A DNA stretch of 64,000 nt. Origin: Paenibacillus zeirhizosphaerae (GTDB lineage: Bacteria > Bacillota > Bacilli > Paenibacillales > Paenibacillaceae). The position numbers and the translations under genes are program-made. Below, one piece after another: positions 53,513-61,385 of the stretch. The stretch spans positions 1 through 64,000 of the forward strand of contig NZ_JAPCKK010000018.1 in the NCBI RefSeq assembly GCF_030705605.1, in the 5' to 3' direction. The first letter of the stretch is position 1. Each line of letters starts with the position of its first letter. The notes under the pieces were generated by a model. The model saw nothing but the letters and a program-made list of their open reading frames with translations. It searched no databases and was not told the origin of the DNA.

Positions 53513-54057
53513 TTTGTCCTCCCCCCGGCCTTTAATTTGTCATATTCTTCTTTCAGCATCCCCATGATGATCTCGTCGGAGAATTGATTGTTGTACAGGA
53601 GCGATTGTCTTAAAACTCCTTCTTTTTTAAATCCGGCTTTTTCATAGGATTTCATACCTCGAACATTATGAGAGAATACTTCCAGCTGCAGCCGGTTCAG
53701 CTTCAGCTTCTCAAAGGAAAACTCAAGCGCCAGCCGTACCGCTTCGGTCCCATACCCCTTGTTAAAATAGAGCCTGTTATGCAAAGCAATTCTAAAAAAT
53801 CCCTTGCGATTATCCGCATCGATGTCCACTATCGACAGATCGCCTATAATCTTATCGCCGTCTATTAAACAGATGGCGAAATCATGCCTAGTCTCATCCT
53901 TGGTGATATGCTCATAGTGCTTATACAGATCCTCCATCGTAAAGGTCCTTTTTGTCCCCGTCATGTACCGGGTTTCTTCATCACGGACGCATTCATAAAA
54001 GCTGGTCATATCTTCCTTTCTGATCGGCCTCAAATATACCGCTTTTCCCTTCATCAT
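53509..54057 (-). CDS. RimJ/RimL-type GNAT acetyltransferase
   Basis: This protein of about 182 residues opens with GKAVYLRPIRKEDMTSFYECV, has KGYGTEAVRLALEFSFEKL as the acetyl-CoA site and ends in SYEKAGFKKEGVLRQ. This is the RimJ/RimL/SpeG layout, whose members acetylate protein N-termini, amino sugars or polyamines. ATG 54057 follows GGGAGC; the frame is open to 54138 but lacks conservation and a ribosome site. It is the first gene of a two-gene unit. Confidence 0.87.
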   Translation of the reverse strand: MMKGKAVYLRPIRKEDMTSFYECVRDEETRYMTGTKRTFTMEDLYKHYEHITKDETRHDFAICLIDGDKIIGDLSIVDIDADNRKGFFRIALHNRLYFNKGYGTEAVRLALEFSFEKLKLNRLQLEVFSHNVRGMKSYEKAGFKKEGVLRQSLLYNNQFSDEIIMGMLKEEYDKLKAGGRTK

Positions 54058-54149
54058 ACCCAGCTCCCAATTACTTTTGCAATTCCGACTGCATAAGAAG
54101 TATTCTACATTACGGTCGACAACCCTTCCCCAGTTCACAACAGAGCATC

Positions 54150-54719
54150 TTAATAATCCAGTAGACGTCCATTATCATTCCATTGACCGTACATTTTATT
54201 ATCTCTAGTGCTTGTTATGAATTTATCTAATCTGCTGCTAAACAATTCCGGCTGATTTTTAATGCTTTGTATTGTGTCGATCCGAATCCTTTTATAAAGA
54301 TCCGGAAATGCCATGAAATTATCGTATACTTGCTTTTCCTCTTGTAGCCTCTGCTCTATAACTTTATCTATTCTAAAAGAATGCTGATCCATGTTAGGAA
54401 GAACCTTTCTTCCTTCATCTCTCATTAGCCCTAACTTTTCAAGGCGGCGGACTCGTTCTTTATTTAATTCAGTCCATGAACTTTTTTCACTTCTAGGAGA
54501 CAGCCTCTGAGCCAGCTCTGTTTCAGAAATTTTCTTTTTGACCCCATCGATCCACCCAAAGCACAACGCTTCCTCAACCGTGTCCAAATATAACAACCTA
54601 TCAGGGACAGGCTTCATGCTAACCAAGACCCAGCAGAACTTTTCAATCTTACAATTTTCCTGTAACCAAATCCTCAAATCATCTCTCGATTTAACTGGAA
54701 TTAAATTTTCAATTTCCAT
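54150..54719 (-). CDS. YdeI/OmpD-associated family protein
   Basis: This 189-residue protein matches the YdeI/OmpD-associated (bacteriocin-protection-like) family. It has an N-terminal SRDDLRIWLQEN, the central LYLDTVEEALCFGWIDGVKKK (YDEAVEEALCFGWIDG-type motif), and a helical C-terminal part with IRIDTIQSIK. The biochemical role is unknown; members are linked to tolerance of peptides or metals. The gene is AT-rich compared with those on the left. AAAGGATGG precedes the ATG. Confidence 0.85.
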   Translation of the reverse strand: MEIENLIPVKSRDDLRIWLQENCKIEKFCWVLVSMKPVPDRLLYLDTVEEALCFGWIDGVKKKISETELAQRLSPRSEKSSWTELNKERVRRLEKLGLMRDEGRKVLPNMDQHSFRIDKVIEQRLQEEKQVYDNFMAFPDLYKRIRIDTIQSIKNQPELFSSRLDKFITSTRDNKMYGQWNDNGRLLDY

Positions 54720-54858
54720 AAATAAAATGCACCATCCTTTCTAAATTGATCATATGCCCCATAATAGCAGGCTATAAAGAAGGTATAAGCGGTTCCTGCT
54801 GCTGCTTCAAGCATACACAATATTAGAGATGGCAAACATAAGGATCAAAATATCCCAT

Positions 54859-54891
54859 AAAAAAATGGTCTCCTAGAAAGACCATTTTTTT
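54859..54891. terminator. bidirectional terminator after the VOC gene
   Basis: AAAAAATGGTCT pairs with AGACCATTTTTT around a short loop, giving T tails on both strands, nine bases from the stop codon at 54900. Confidence 0.9.
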
Positions 54892-54899
54892 AGAATGAA

Positions 54900-55364
54900 T
54901 TACAGTTTGTTGGAAATTACTCTGTCCAGAAACTTATCTGCGTCACTATTGAATTTCCATGAAACCCCAAACTTATCAACCAGCATCCCAAAGCACGAAG
55001 ACCAAGGAGTATTGGATAACGGCATCATAACATGGCCGCCGGCAGACAAATGATTGAAGTACTCTTCCAGTTTTTGTTTATCATCAATGACTAGACTAAT
55101 CATTACATTATTTCCTTTGACCAATTCGCCTGTTACCGCCTGCATAGAAGGCAAAACATCCGACATCATGATTTTCCCGCCTGCGAATTCAATGGAAGAT
55201 TCCATGATCATATTCAACTCATTTTCGGGCAGTGGGTAGTTTGGATCTTGTGGAAAATCTTTAAATTTAACCTTTTTCACTTCACTTGCATTTAAAGCCT
55301 CCGCATAAAATTCAATTACTTGTTCTGCAATTCCATCGAAGTTTAAATATGCAATAGCTGTCAT
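54900..55364 (-). CDS. VOC-family protein, PhnB/3-demethylubiquinone-methyltransferase-like
   Basis: This 154-residue protein has the PhnB-type VOC fold: YLNFDGIAEQVIEFYAEAL at the start, a central FAGGKIMMSD and the end motif WSSCFGMLVDKFGVSWKFN. Such proteins bind small ligands or metals; exact roles are mostly unknown. ATG 55364 follows GGAGG by eight bases; the frame is open to 55466 but that part lies in the divergent regulator's promoter. It is probably controlled by that WYL regulator. Confidence 0.9.
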   Translation of the reverse strand: MTAIAYLNFDGIAEQVIEFYAEALNASEVKKVKFKDFPQDPNYPLPENELNMIMESSIEFAGGKIMMSDVLPSMQAVTGELVKGNNVMISLVIDDKQKLEEYFNHLSAGGHVMMPLSNTPWSSCFGMLVDKFGVSWKFNSDADKFLDRVISNKL

Positions 55365-55410
55365 AAAGCAATACCTCCTTCTTGTGATACATGTAGTATA
55401 ATTTATAAAA

Positions 55411-55430
55411 GGTGACAACGGTTTGTCACC
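55411..55430. promoter_or_regulatory. inverted repeat operator between VOC and WYL genes
   Basis: GGTGACAA and TTGTCACC form perfect eight-base arms around four bases, midway between the two divergent start codons. It is a likely binding site for the WYL regulator. Confidence 0.6.
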
Positions 55431-55468
55431 ATTTCTTAGATTAAGTATAGAAAAAAATGGGGGCAAAT

Positions 55469-56397
55469 ATGGATAAGGTTGAGAGACTCATTTCTATCAT
55501 CATGATATTGCTGAAAAAAGAGGTCGTTTCAACAACAGAGTTCGCACAATTATTTAATGTTTCCAAAAGAACGATTCTTCGCGATATGGAGACACTTAGT
55601 TTATCAAACATCCCGATCTATTCTGTCAATGGAGTTAATGGTGGTTACGGCATTATGGATGAATACAAGGTCGATAAACGTCTTTTAAGCAGCTCCGATT
55701 TAGAGAATATATTAACTGCGCTCGGCGGATTAGAAAAAATCCTAATTAGCAAAGAAGTTGAAATGACGATTAAAAAAATAGAAGCAATGGTTAGCCCATT
55801 GTCTCTGAATAGTTCAATTCAACTGTCATTTTATGATTGGGAGGGTCGGTCTGAGATACTTGAAACCTTGAAGACATGTCAAGAATCCATATTAAAGAGA
55901 AGGTTGGTTTCATTTGATTATATCGATAAAAATGGCATTACGACGAAGAGAATTGTCGAACCCTATCAACTTCATTTCAGCGAAACGAGCTGGTATCTGA
56001 AAGGATTCTGTTTACATCGTATGGGATATAGAAGGTTTAAATTATCTCGGATCGATCGTCTTACTATGGATGAAAACACATTTAACCCCAGAGAATATCG
56101 ATTAGAACAAGAACACGAAGCAAGTTATCAACCGCAGCTTGTCGCTGTTAAGGCATTGATCACGCCAGCATAAAAGATCAATTCATTGAAAGGTACGGTC
56201 GAAAAAGTATTGAAAACTATAGTTCTGAATTTTTATTAGCAACAATTTATGTTCCTCAAAACAATATCGGATTTCAATTTTTAGCGAGTTTCGGCACAAA
56301 TCTTAAAATCGTAGAGCCCAATTCATATGTGGAGGACTTTCGAAACTATTTAAACCAAAATCCTCAAGCATTAGATCTCCCCAATTTCACTTCTGTA
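55469..56397 (+). pseudogene. YafY-type HTH-WYL transcriptional regulator, frameshifted
   Basis: The intact part has an HTH_11 domain (VVSTTEFAQLFNVSKRTILRDM) and most of a WYL domain, and stops at TAA 56171-56173 after LITPA. The missing C-terminal WYL extension continues at once in the next frame as KDQFIERYGRKSIENY, through FLASFGTNLKIVEPNSY to about 56397. Adding one base at about 56170 rejoins them to roughly 310 residues, the family's usual length. The C-terminal end runs without its own stop codon into the 3' end of the opposite gene, so the tail may also be cut. ATG 55469 has GGGGG upstream. Confidence 0.8.
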
Positions 56398-56901
56398 TCA
56401 CGCCTCGCCCGACTCACTCATGATTTCTCGCATACCTTTCACGATTTGTTCTCTTTCTGTTTGTGCAAGAACATAAAGCTGAGGTGCTCTCGGGATTTCG
56501 AATTTCAGATGCGAGTGAGGAATACTCGTAATCAGGGTACCGAGCGGTTCGTGACGTTCATTGCGGATCACATTCCAAAAAAGGCGGATGCGATGGTCCT
56601 CTGTGCCCCATTTCTCCAGGGAATCGCTGAATTTCAGACATTTACCGATGATGAAATTATCTTCCTTTACAGGTCCAAGCGCCCGAAATCCGGCCTCCTC
56701 CAAGCGATCAAACAAAGGCGGCATAAGCTGATCAAGATATAGACCATACGCCGCATCTTCAATCTCCAGGAAAGCCTGGGCCAGTTGCTCATACCTTTCC
56801 TTATACAATTCCTCCCACACGGCAGCAATGTAGCGATTGCCTGCCTCACCGATCGTCTCCATTGACATGCCACTCTCCATAACGGGTAATTGTTTTTTCA
56901 T
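56398..56901 (-). CDS. unknown soluble protein
   Basis: I do not recognise this 167-residue protein. It is soluble and mostly alpha-helical at the start (GNRYIAAVWEELYKERYEQLAQAFLEIEDAAYGLYL), then more beta-like (FIIGKCLKFSDSLEKWG, HLKFEIPRAPQLYVLAQTE). ATG 56901 has GGAGG 11 bases upstream; a GTG/ATG pair near 56922 has no site. It is divergent from the double-MerR gene, with 158 bases between, and may be its target. Confidence 0.6.
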   Translation of the reverse strand: MKKQLPVMESGMSMETIGEAGNRYIAAVWEELYKERYEQLAQAFLEIEDAAYGLYLDQLMPPLFDRLEEAGFRALGPVKEDNFIIGKCLKFSDSLEKWGTEDHRIRLFWNVIRNERHEPLGTLITSIPHSHLKFEIPRAPQLYVLAQTEREQIVKGMREIMSESGEA

Positions 56902-57059
56902 ATGAATGAACGCCTCCATCACTTTTTTTCAACTTCAGTCTACAACATAAAAGCCAATTGAAAGGTTTAATCCGAATTATCCTTGATATAAGACCATACT
57001 TTCGGTTAAGCTTTACAAACAACTTTAATGTTATAACAAGGAGACTCAAGCAAAGGAAT

Positions 57060-57767
57060 ATGAGACCTAAGGATCTTGCCAGAACATTTTCCATCAGCAC
57101 AAGCACATTAAGAAACTATGAGGCAAAGGGATTGATTCCTCCGGCGCAACGAACAGCGAGCGGTTACCGCAGCTATACAGACAAGCATGCCGCCTACCTG
57201 GCTTGCCTGCAAAGCATGGCCCCTGCTTTTGGCATGGACGTTACGGCAGAGGTGCTTCTGGCTATCCAATCCCAAGACATCGACAAAGCATTATGGAGAG
57301 TGAAAGAAAGTGAACTACAGCTCTACAAGAGCAGACAATTAGCCATGCAGAGCCTGCGGGAGCTTAACGAAGAAGAAAATTCTGAAAATAGCGAGCAAGC
57401 CGATACCCACTGGATGACCGTCGGTAAAGCTGCTATGGCCTACGATGTGCCAGCCACAACCTTGCGTCATTGGGAGAATGTCGGACTTATCGCGTCCAAA
57501 CGTAACCCGGACAACGGGTACAGGCTGTACAACCGTTTTCACCTGCGAAAAGTACTGCTCACGCGGACTTTACGTTCAGCGACCTATTCTGAAGATACAG
57601 TACGCCTGAAGCAGGCAATTGCCGAATTGGATGAACACGACCTGGAGCAGGCGAGTACAATTGCCGTCCGTTTATTGGAGTATTTTGACGGAATAAACCG
57701 TGCGCAGCTTAAAGCTTTGTTTCATTTGCACCAGCTCATAGAATATGTAACCAACCATGATTGTTGA
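57060..57767 (+). CDS. transcriptional regulator with two MerR-type HTH domains
   Basis: This 235-residue protein carries a MerR-type winged helix twice. The first is residues 3-70 (DLARTFSISTSTLRNYEAKGLI, then SGYRSYT). The second is about 115-185 (TVGKAAMAYDVPATTLRHWENVGLI, then NGYRLYN). Each is followed by a short helical part. Classical MerR proteins have one such domain per chain and dimerise, so this chain may bind DNA as an internal pseudo-dimer. No cysteine-rich metal site or known effector domain is present. ATG 57060 is chosen because the conserved HTH starts there, with AAAGG close upstream. Confidence 0.78.
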   Translation: MRPKDLARTFSISTSTLRNYEAKGLIPPAQRTASGYRSYTDKHAAYLACLQSMAPAFGMDVTAEVLLAIQSQDIDKALWRVKESELQLYKSRQLAMQSLRELNEEENSENSEQADTHWMTVGKAAMAYDVPATTLRHWENVGLIASKRNPDNGYRLYNRFHLRKVLLTRTLRSATYSEDTVRLKQAIAELDEHDLEQASTIAVRLLEYFDGINRAQLKALFHLHQLIEYVTNHDC

Positions 57768-57782
57768 AGCATTGCCGCCCCT

Positions 57783-57813
57783 GAAACAAAACAACCGCCT
57801 TCCTGGGAAAGCG
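57783..57813 (-). terminator. terminator of the ElaA-like gene
   Basis: ACCGC with TTTCC pairs with GGAA and GGCGGT, and a TGTTTTGTTT tail follows on the minus strand. It sits between two converging genes. Confidence 0.6.
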
Positions 57814-57836
57814 GTAAAGCAGGGTTACAGATTGAT

Positions 57837-58283
57837 TTAGGGTTGGCTCAAAATCATGTCCACATGGGGAATATTATCCTCCAGGTAAACGTCCGAAACG
57901 GCTTGGAAGCCAAAGGAGCCATAAAAGCTGTGCAAATAATTTTGCGCCTGAATCTTGACTGCTGTCTCGCCCCATTCTTCTTTCAGACAGGCAAGCGCCC
58001 TCTTCATAAGCTCTTGCGCCAGTCCTTGTCCTCTATACGTTTCCTTTACGAGAACCCTGCCAATAGAAGCCTCCGGATAAGAGATTCCAGGCGGTAAAAG
58101 CCTGCAATAAGCAGCAATTTCCCCGTCCGCCTCCAGAAACAGGTGGCGGCTCGCCTGGTCTTTGCCGTCGATTTCCGGATAAAGACAATCTTGCTCCAGC
58201 ATAAATACCTCGATACGGGCTTGCAAAATCCGGTATACCTCGCGGCCCGTCAATTCGTCAAAAGTCTTCAATTTCCATTCCAT
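57837..58283 (-). CDS. ElaA-like GNAT acetyltransferase
   Basis: This 148-residue protein has the ElaA layout: WKLKTFDELTGREVYRILQ start, VFMLEQDCLYPEIDGKDQ (the ElaA hallmark), acetyl-CoA loop RVLVKETYRGQGLAQELM and the end FYGSFGFQAVSDVYLEDNIPH. The substrate of ElaA is not known. GGAAGTG precedes the ATG. It stands as a single-gene unit. Confidence 0.92.
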   Translation of the reverse strand: MEWKLKTFDELTGREVYRILQARIEVFMLEQDCLYPEIDGKDQASRHLFLEADGEIAAYCRLLPPGISYPEASIGRVLVKETYRGQGLAQELMKRALACLKEEWGETAVKIQAQNYLHSFYGSFGFQAVSDVYLEDNIPHVDMILSQP

Positions 58284-58311
58284 GGATTACACTTCCTTTC
58301 CCTGATGCCCA

Positions 58312-58715
58312 TTATAACATCTCAAACATGGCACGGAAAAAGATGTGACAGACAGCCTCCAGCTTATTATTTTGGAAGTTTGATACTCTCCACGTAAACA
58401 GGCTTTTATCTGCTTTCAGCTTGTCATACTCATAACTTGCATTGAACAGCAATCCGCTATCATTCAGCAAAACCGTCTCTGTAAATTTTGTGCCAACAGA
58501 TGTATAGGTTCTGGTTACTTCTTCCATTCTTCTTGAGTGTAGCGCTCCTTCTCTGCTGCAAAAAGACTGCTTGGCTCACTGGCTTGCGGGGAGCTTTGCT
58601 TAACACCATCTACAACGTTCCCATTTGCATCCGTAAAATATTTGACAAACTCTTTCCCATTCCAAAAAGCCGACCTACTGGCTAAACTCGGCGGTTCTGT
58701 ATTTTTCACATATTC
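58312..58715 (-). pseudogene. remnant of a small protein, frameshifted and without N-terminus
   Basis: Two overlapping frames look like parts of one protein: SRSAFWNGKEFVKYF through ERYTQEEWK (58709-58515), then EVTRTYTSVGTKF through WRVSNFQNNKLEAV (58527-58312). Adding one base near 58520 would join them to about 130 residues. No ribosome site, start codon or signal peptide is seen at the 5' end, so the front is probably lost too. I do not recognise the family. Confidence 0.45.
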
Positions 58716-58726
58716 TATTTATTCAA

Positions 58727-59290
58727 TTATCGAAATGACTGATGATGAAAAGCAGTGATTTGCTTAAACAACGCCCGCCCATCTTCAGTGACAGCTTGAC
58801 TTGAAGCCTGGGTCAAGGGAAAATACATCGCCTGATACGTTTCCGGTATCCATTTGTACGTGTGGACATAATCGGTCATCCGAAAACCGCATTTTTGCCA
58901 AAATCGTTTGCGAAGATCATTCTCAGGCAGTTGCTCGCTTTCCACTTCTATGATCAGCTCTTCTAGCTGAAGCTCCGATGAAGCCCAGGAAGCCAGTGCT
59001 TTTACCAACCATTCCCCGAGGCCCTGGCCTCTATACTCCTCTTTAACCGCCAAATAATCAATAATCAGTGCTTTACCATTCTCCGCCTTGCCTGTAATGG
59101 CCATGGCTGCCACGGCAGACTTATCCACCACGACATGCAATAAGCTGAGCTTCCGGTCAAACATCTGCTTAATAATCCGGTCTGGCTTGCGGCCGTGCTC
59201 AAAAGATTGATGATAAATCAGCCTTGCCTCCGGCCACCATTTTTCGTCCAGCCTGTCCAAGGTAATCAGCTTCAATTGTTCTGCTTCCAT
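58727..59290 (-). CDS. GNAT-family N-acetyltransferase
   Basis: This 187-residue protein is a GNAT enzyme with acetyl-CoA loop VKEEYRGQGLGEWLVKALASW (about residues 79-99) and the C-terminal FWQKCGFRMTDYVHTY motif. It ends in AFHHQSFR. The acceptor is unknown. AAGGAG lies about 12 bases before the ATG. It is the last clearly resident gene before the AT-rich array that begins near 59656. Confidence 0.88.
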   Translation of the reverse strand: MEAEQLKLITLDRLDEKWWPEARLIYHQSFEHGRKPDRIIKQMFDRKLSLLHVVVDKSAVAAMAITGKAENGKALIIDYLAVKEEYRGQGLGEWLVKALASWASSELQLEELIIEVESEQLPENDLRKRFWQKCGFRMTDYVHTYKWIPETYQAMYFPLTQASSQAVTEDGRALFKQITAFHHQSFR

Positions 59291-59319
59291 GTTGGTTTGT
59301 ACTCCTTCTTGCTGTTCTC

Positions 59320-59604
59320 ATGATCTTGTTCCTAAACGACAATCCGCCCTATGCAGTGCCTGGATTCATGAACGCCACACTCGAGGGATCGATAGAGCAG
59401 GTGACTTCGGTATTTAGTTTTACAAATTTCGTCTTAATAAGCAAAAGCAAATTTGCTAACTTTTGCTGGCCTTTTTCAGTTGAATTTTTGCATTCCTTGA
59501 GCCACGAATACAATCTGCCTTGGCATCAGGTTGTTAATCTGAATGGGGGATCACGATTCATGCGGTATACATATGATTTATGGAATTCATTTTTAAAAGT
59601 GTAA
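59320..59604 (+). CDS. doubtful small ORF ending at a strong terminator
   Basis: This is a 94-codon frame. It has no Shine-Dalgarno site and no recognised domain. The only support is that its stop codon is directly followed by a strong plus-strand hairpin. It could be the decayed tail of a lost gene. Beyond it, 59653-59796 holds only the third palindromic element. Confidence 0.2.
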   Translation: MILFLNDNPPYAVPGFMNATLEGSIEQVTSVFSFTNFVLISKSKFANFCWPFSVEFLHSLSHEYNLPWHQVVNLNGGSRFMRYTYDLWNSFLKV

Positions 59605-59652
59605 AGCAGCATTCCAACAAATTAAGCGGTGTTGAAGGAGTGCTGCTTTTCG
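59603..59652 (+). terminator. strong intrinsic terminator
   Basis: AAAGCAGCATTCCAAC pairs with GTTGAAGGAGTGCTGCTTT (one bulge and one mismatch) and TTTTCGATT follows. Confidence 0.75.
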
Positions 59653-59655
59653 ATT

Positions 59656-59776
59656 ACATTAATAATTTTATGAGGCCTTATATGGGTGGGGGATGTGTCC
59701 GCTGAATCCTCTCCCCTGCCAACTACTTCTCGTGGACCAAGGACCACAAGGCCGAAGTGTGAATATGATGTATACA
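59656..59776 (-). repeat. attC-like palindromic element C (after the toxin gene)
   Basis: This is a diverged copy of the element at 60333-60445. On the minus strand it shares CATCATATTCA, GGTCCTTGGTCC, GGATTCAGCGGACA and a central CCCCC block in the same order and spacing. The terminal core sites are degenerate. It follows the toxin-antitoxin pair at 20 bases. Confidence 0.5.
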
Positions 59777-59796
59777 CCTAAAATAACCGCAAATCT

Positions 59797-60079
59797 TTAT
59801 TTGTCATTAGAAATTTCTCTTGCTCTATGTACTATTGTCTTTGTAATCACACTTTTATTATGTATTTGATAGATTAATCCATATCTATGAATGAAAACTT
59901 CCCGCAAATTAGAATCGTCCATTTCTCGAACAATTCTCCCTCTTTGCGGGAAGTCAATTAATGATTGAGCTTTGTTCATTACGTCTTAATAAAAAGGCCA
60001 TTCCATAATTAACAGAATCTTGTGATATAAATTCCTCAATGTTTTGTTACTCTTAAAATGCCCTAACCGTCCAGACTAT
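59797..60079 (-). pseudogene. ParE/RelE-type toxin, decayed
   Basis: The C-terminal 60 codons are intact and clearly ParE-like (LIDFPQRGRIVREMDDSNLR, then VFIHRYGLIYQI, then TIVHRAREI). The front half is present but broken. IVWTVRAF is followed by stop codons TAA and TAA, each one base from AAA and TTA. Then QNIEEFISQDSVNYGMAFFIKT ends at a stop codon, and the frame shifts into MNKAQSL. An intact ancestor would be about 95 residues and would start at the antitoxin's stop codon. The toxin is therefore almost certainly inactive. Confidence 0.8.
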
Positions 60080-60258
60080 TGATTGTTCTTGTTATCCATC
60101 CTCGCATTGATTTCATCGTGAGTAAAAAAATTCACTTCGTCAATATTCTTCTGCCCTATTTCAATTTTAGAGCGGACATATAAAGTATATCGAATGTCCT
60201 CAATAGTACAATTCTCCGGAAGTGTATCAATCATTTCTTTGACATCATCTTTAAGCAT
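60076..60258 (-). CDS. antitoxin of a ParE-type toxin-antitoxin pair
   Basis: This 60-residue protein has the antitoxin pattern KEMIDTLPENCTIEDIRYTLYVRSKIEIG (about residues 6-35) found upstream of Firmicute and cyanobacterial ParE/RelE toxins. GAGGAG lies about eight bases before the ATG. The reading frame is intact although the toxin downstream is broken. The protein would normally bind the toxin and repress the operon. Confidence 0.8.
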   Translation of the reverse strand: MLKDDVKEMIDTLPENCTIEDIRYTLYVRSKIEIGQKNIDEVNFFTHDEINARMDNKNNQ

Positions 60259-60332
60259 GTTGAAATCTCCTCAACTACATTATTTCACACTGCTTTTGAT
60301 TGGATGAATTAACTCATTCGCTTCGCTCTTTC

Positions 60333-60445
60333 ACATAACGTATCTATAATTATGAGCCCCGAAGGGCTTGTCTGCTGAAGTGGCTCTTCGTAATCCATCT
60401 TACAGACCAAGGCTCCATGAAGCGAGCATGAATATTATGTTAGGC
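60333..60445 (-). repeat. attC-like palindromic element B (best preserved)
   Basis: On the minus strand the element starts with GCCTAAC (60445-60439, a perfect RYYYAAC) and ends with GTTATGT (60339-60333, one mismatch from GTTRRRY). Internal arms CTTGGTCTG (60411-60403) and CAGACAAG (60374-60367) pair with a single extra G, like the extrahelical base of integron attC sites. GGAGCC / GGGGCTC extends the arms. It starts 19 bases after the stop codon of the unknown gene, so gene and element have the order seen in integron cassettes. Confidence 0.65.
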
Positions 60446-60464
60446 TGAGTCACATCTTCTTTGA

Positions 60465-61361
60465 TCAGGCGTAAATCGCTATTGGAATCACTTGAATCGA
60501 GGGCCCTTTAATCTCAGTAACCAAATCTGGCATATTAATTCCACTTTCCGATAACCCTTTGAAACTCTCCACCAAACTACTCATAACATCAGTATTAAAA
60601 ATACCAAAACTTGTTTTTCGCAAAAGATTTATACTTTCTTCATTTTCCGATTTAACAACCCTTATCACTTTACCTAACACTTTGAATTTGCCATCAATGA
60701 TTTCATGGGCATCTTGCTCATTGAAATACTCTAGATTACATGAAAGAACAGCTTTAACTCCATTATCTAAATCAACAACCAAATCAACTGATTTAGATCT
60801 GGTCAGATCATTCAATACTGTTTTCATTTGTTCTAATATTATTTCACTTTCATTATGTTGTTTTCTACCATTGTTTCGTGCTTTCGCTTGTGTCTGATCT
60901 GTCAAAGGAATAAATGATTCAAAAACCTTAACAAATATCTCCATAGTATTAACCATGGGATTTTTTCTTAGTACGCCCTCAAATTCAACAAAATCACCTG
61001 TACCAATTTCATTTTCTTGAAGTGCTTCTAATGACACGAAATTTATTTCTGATTGTTCTTGTAATGTAGTTTTAAGTTTTGAAAATAAAGAAGCTGGTGT
61101 GTGTACTCTCTCTTCCGAAAATTCCTGCGTGTTATCATTTTTAGAAGACTTTCCAAGTTTACCTGATAGTGATACACCCAACAACGAAAATAAATTACTT
61201 GCGTTTAACGACCCACTAGCCTCAGAATTTTTGGACTCTGAATCCATTGATTGACTTTTAACAGCACGAAACTTAGAAAACCCATCTTCTAGGATAGCCA
61301 GAAGATCAAATACGATCTGCTGATTTAAATAAATTGGAATGTTTAGATTTTTCGATTTCAT
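60465..61361 (-). CDS. unknown soluble protein in the cassette array (possibly DUF6414-like)
   Basis: This 298-residue soluble protein begins with LNIPIYLNQQIVFDLLAILEDG, has a Ser/Asn/Lys-rich low-complexity stretch (about 40-90) and an OB-fold-like part (about 115-140, GDFVEFEGVLRKNP). The C-terminal half has DLVVDLDNGVKAVLSCNLEYF and FKVLGKVIRVV. The opening recalls DUF6414 proteins, but I am not sure. GGAGAGG lies before the ATG. It lies 136 bases downstream of the STAND NTPase gene in the same orientation, with an attC-like element on each side. Function is unknown; a defence or sensing role is suggested only by its neighbour. Confidence 0.7.
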   Translation of the reverse strand: MKSKNLNIPIYLNQQIVFDLLAILEDGFSKFRAVKSQSMDSESKNSEASGSLNASNLFSLLGVSLSGKLGKSSKNDNTQEFSEERVHTPASLFSKLKTTLQEQSEINFVSLEALQENEIGTGDFVEFEGVLRKNPMVNTMEIFVKVFESFIPLTDQTQAKARNNGRKQHNESEIILEQMKTVLNDLTRSKSVDLVVDLDNGVKAVLSCNLEYFNEQDAHEIIDGKFKVLGKVIRVVKSENEESINLLRKTSFGIFNTDVMSSLVESFKGLSESGINMPDLVTEIKGPSIQVIPIAIYA

Positions 61362-61385
61362 TTTATCCTCTCCTATTGTGATTTC

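Noticed and set aside
60301..60460. CRISPR-like repeats in the AT-rich array
   Set aside because: The repeated units are about 110 bp, imperfectly palindromic, only three in number and spaced by whole genes; there are no short spacers or cas genes.
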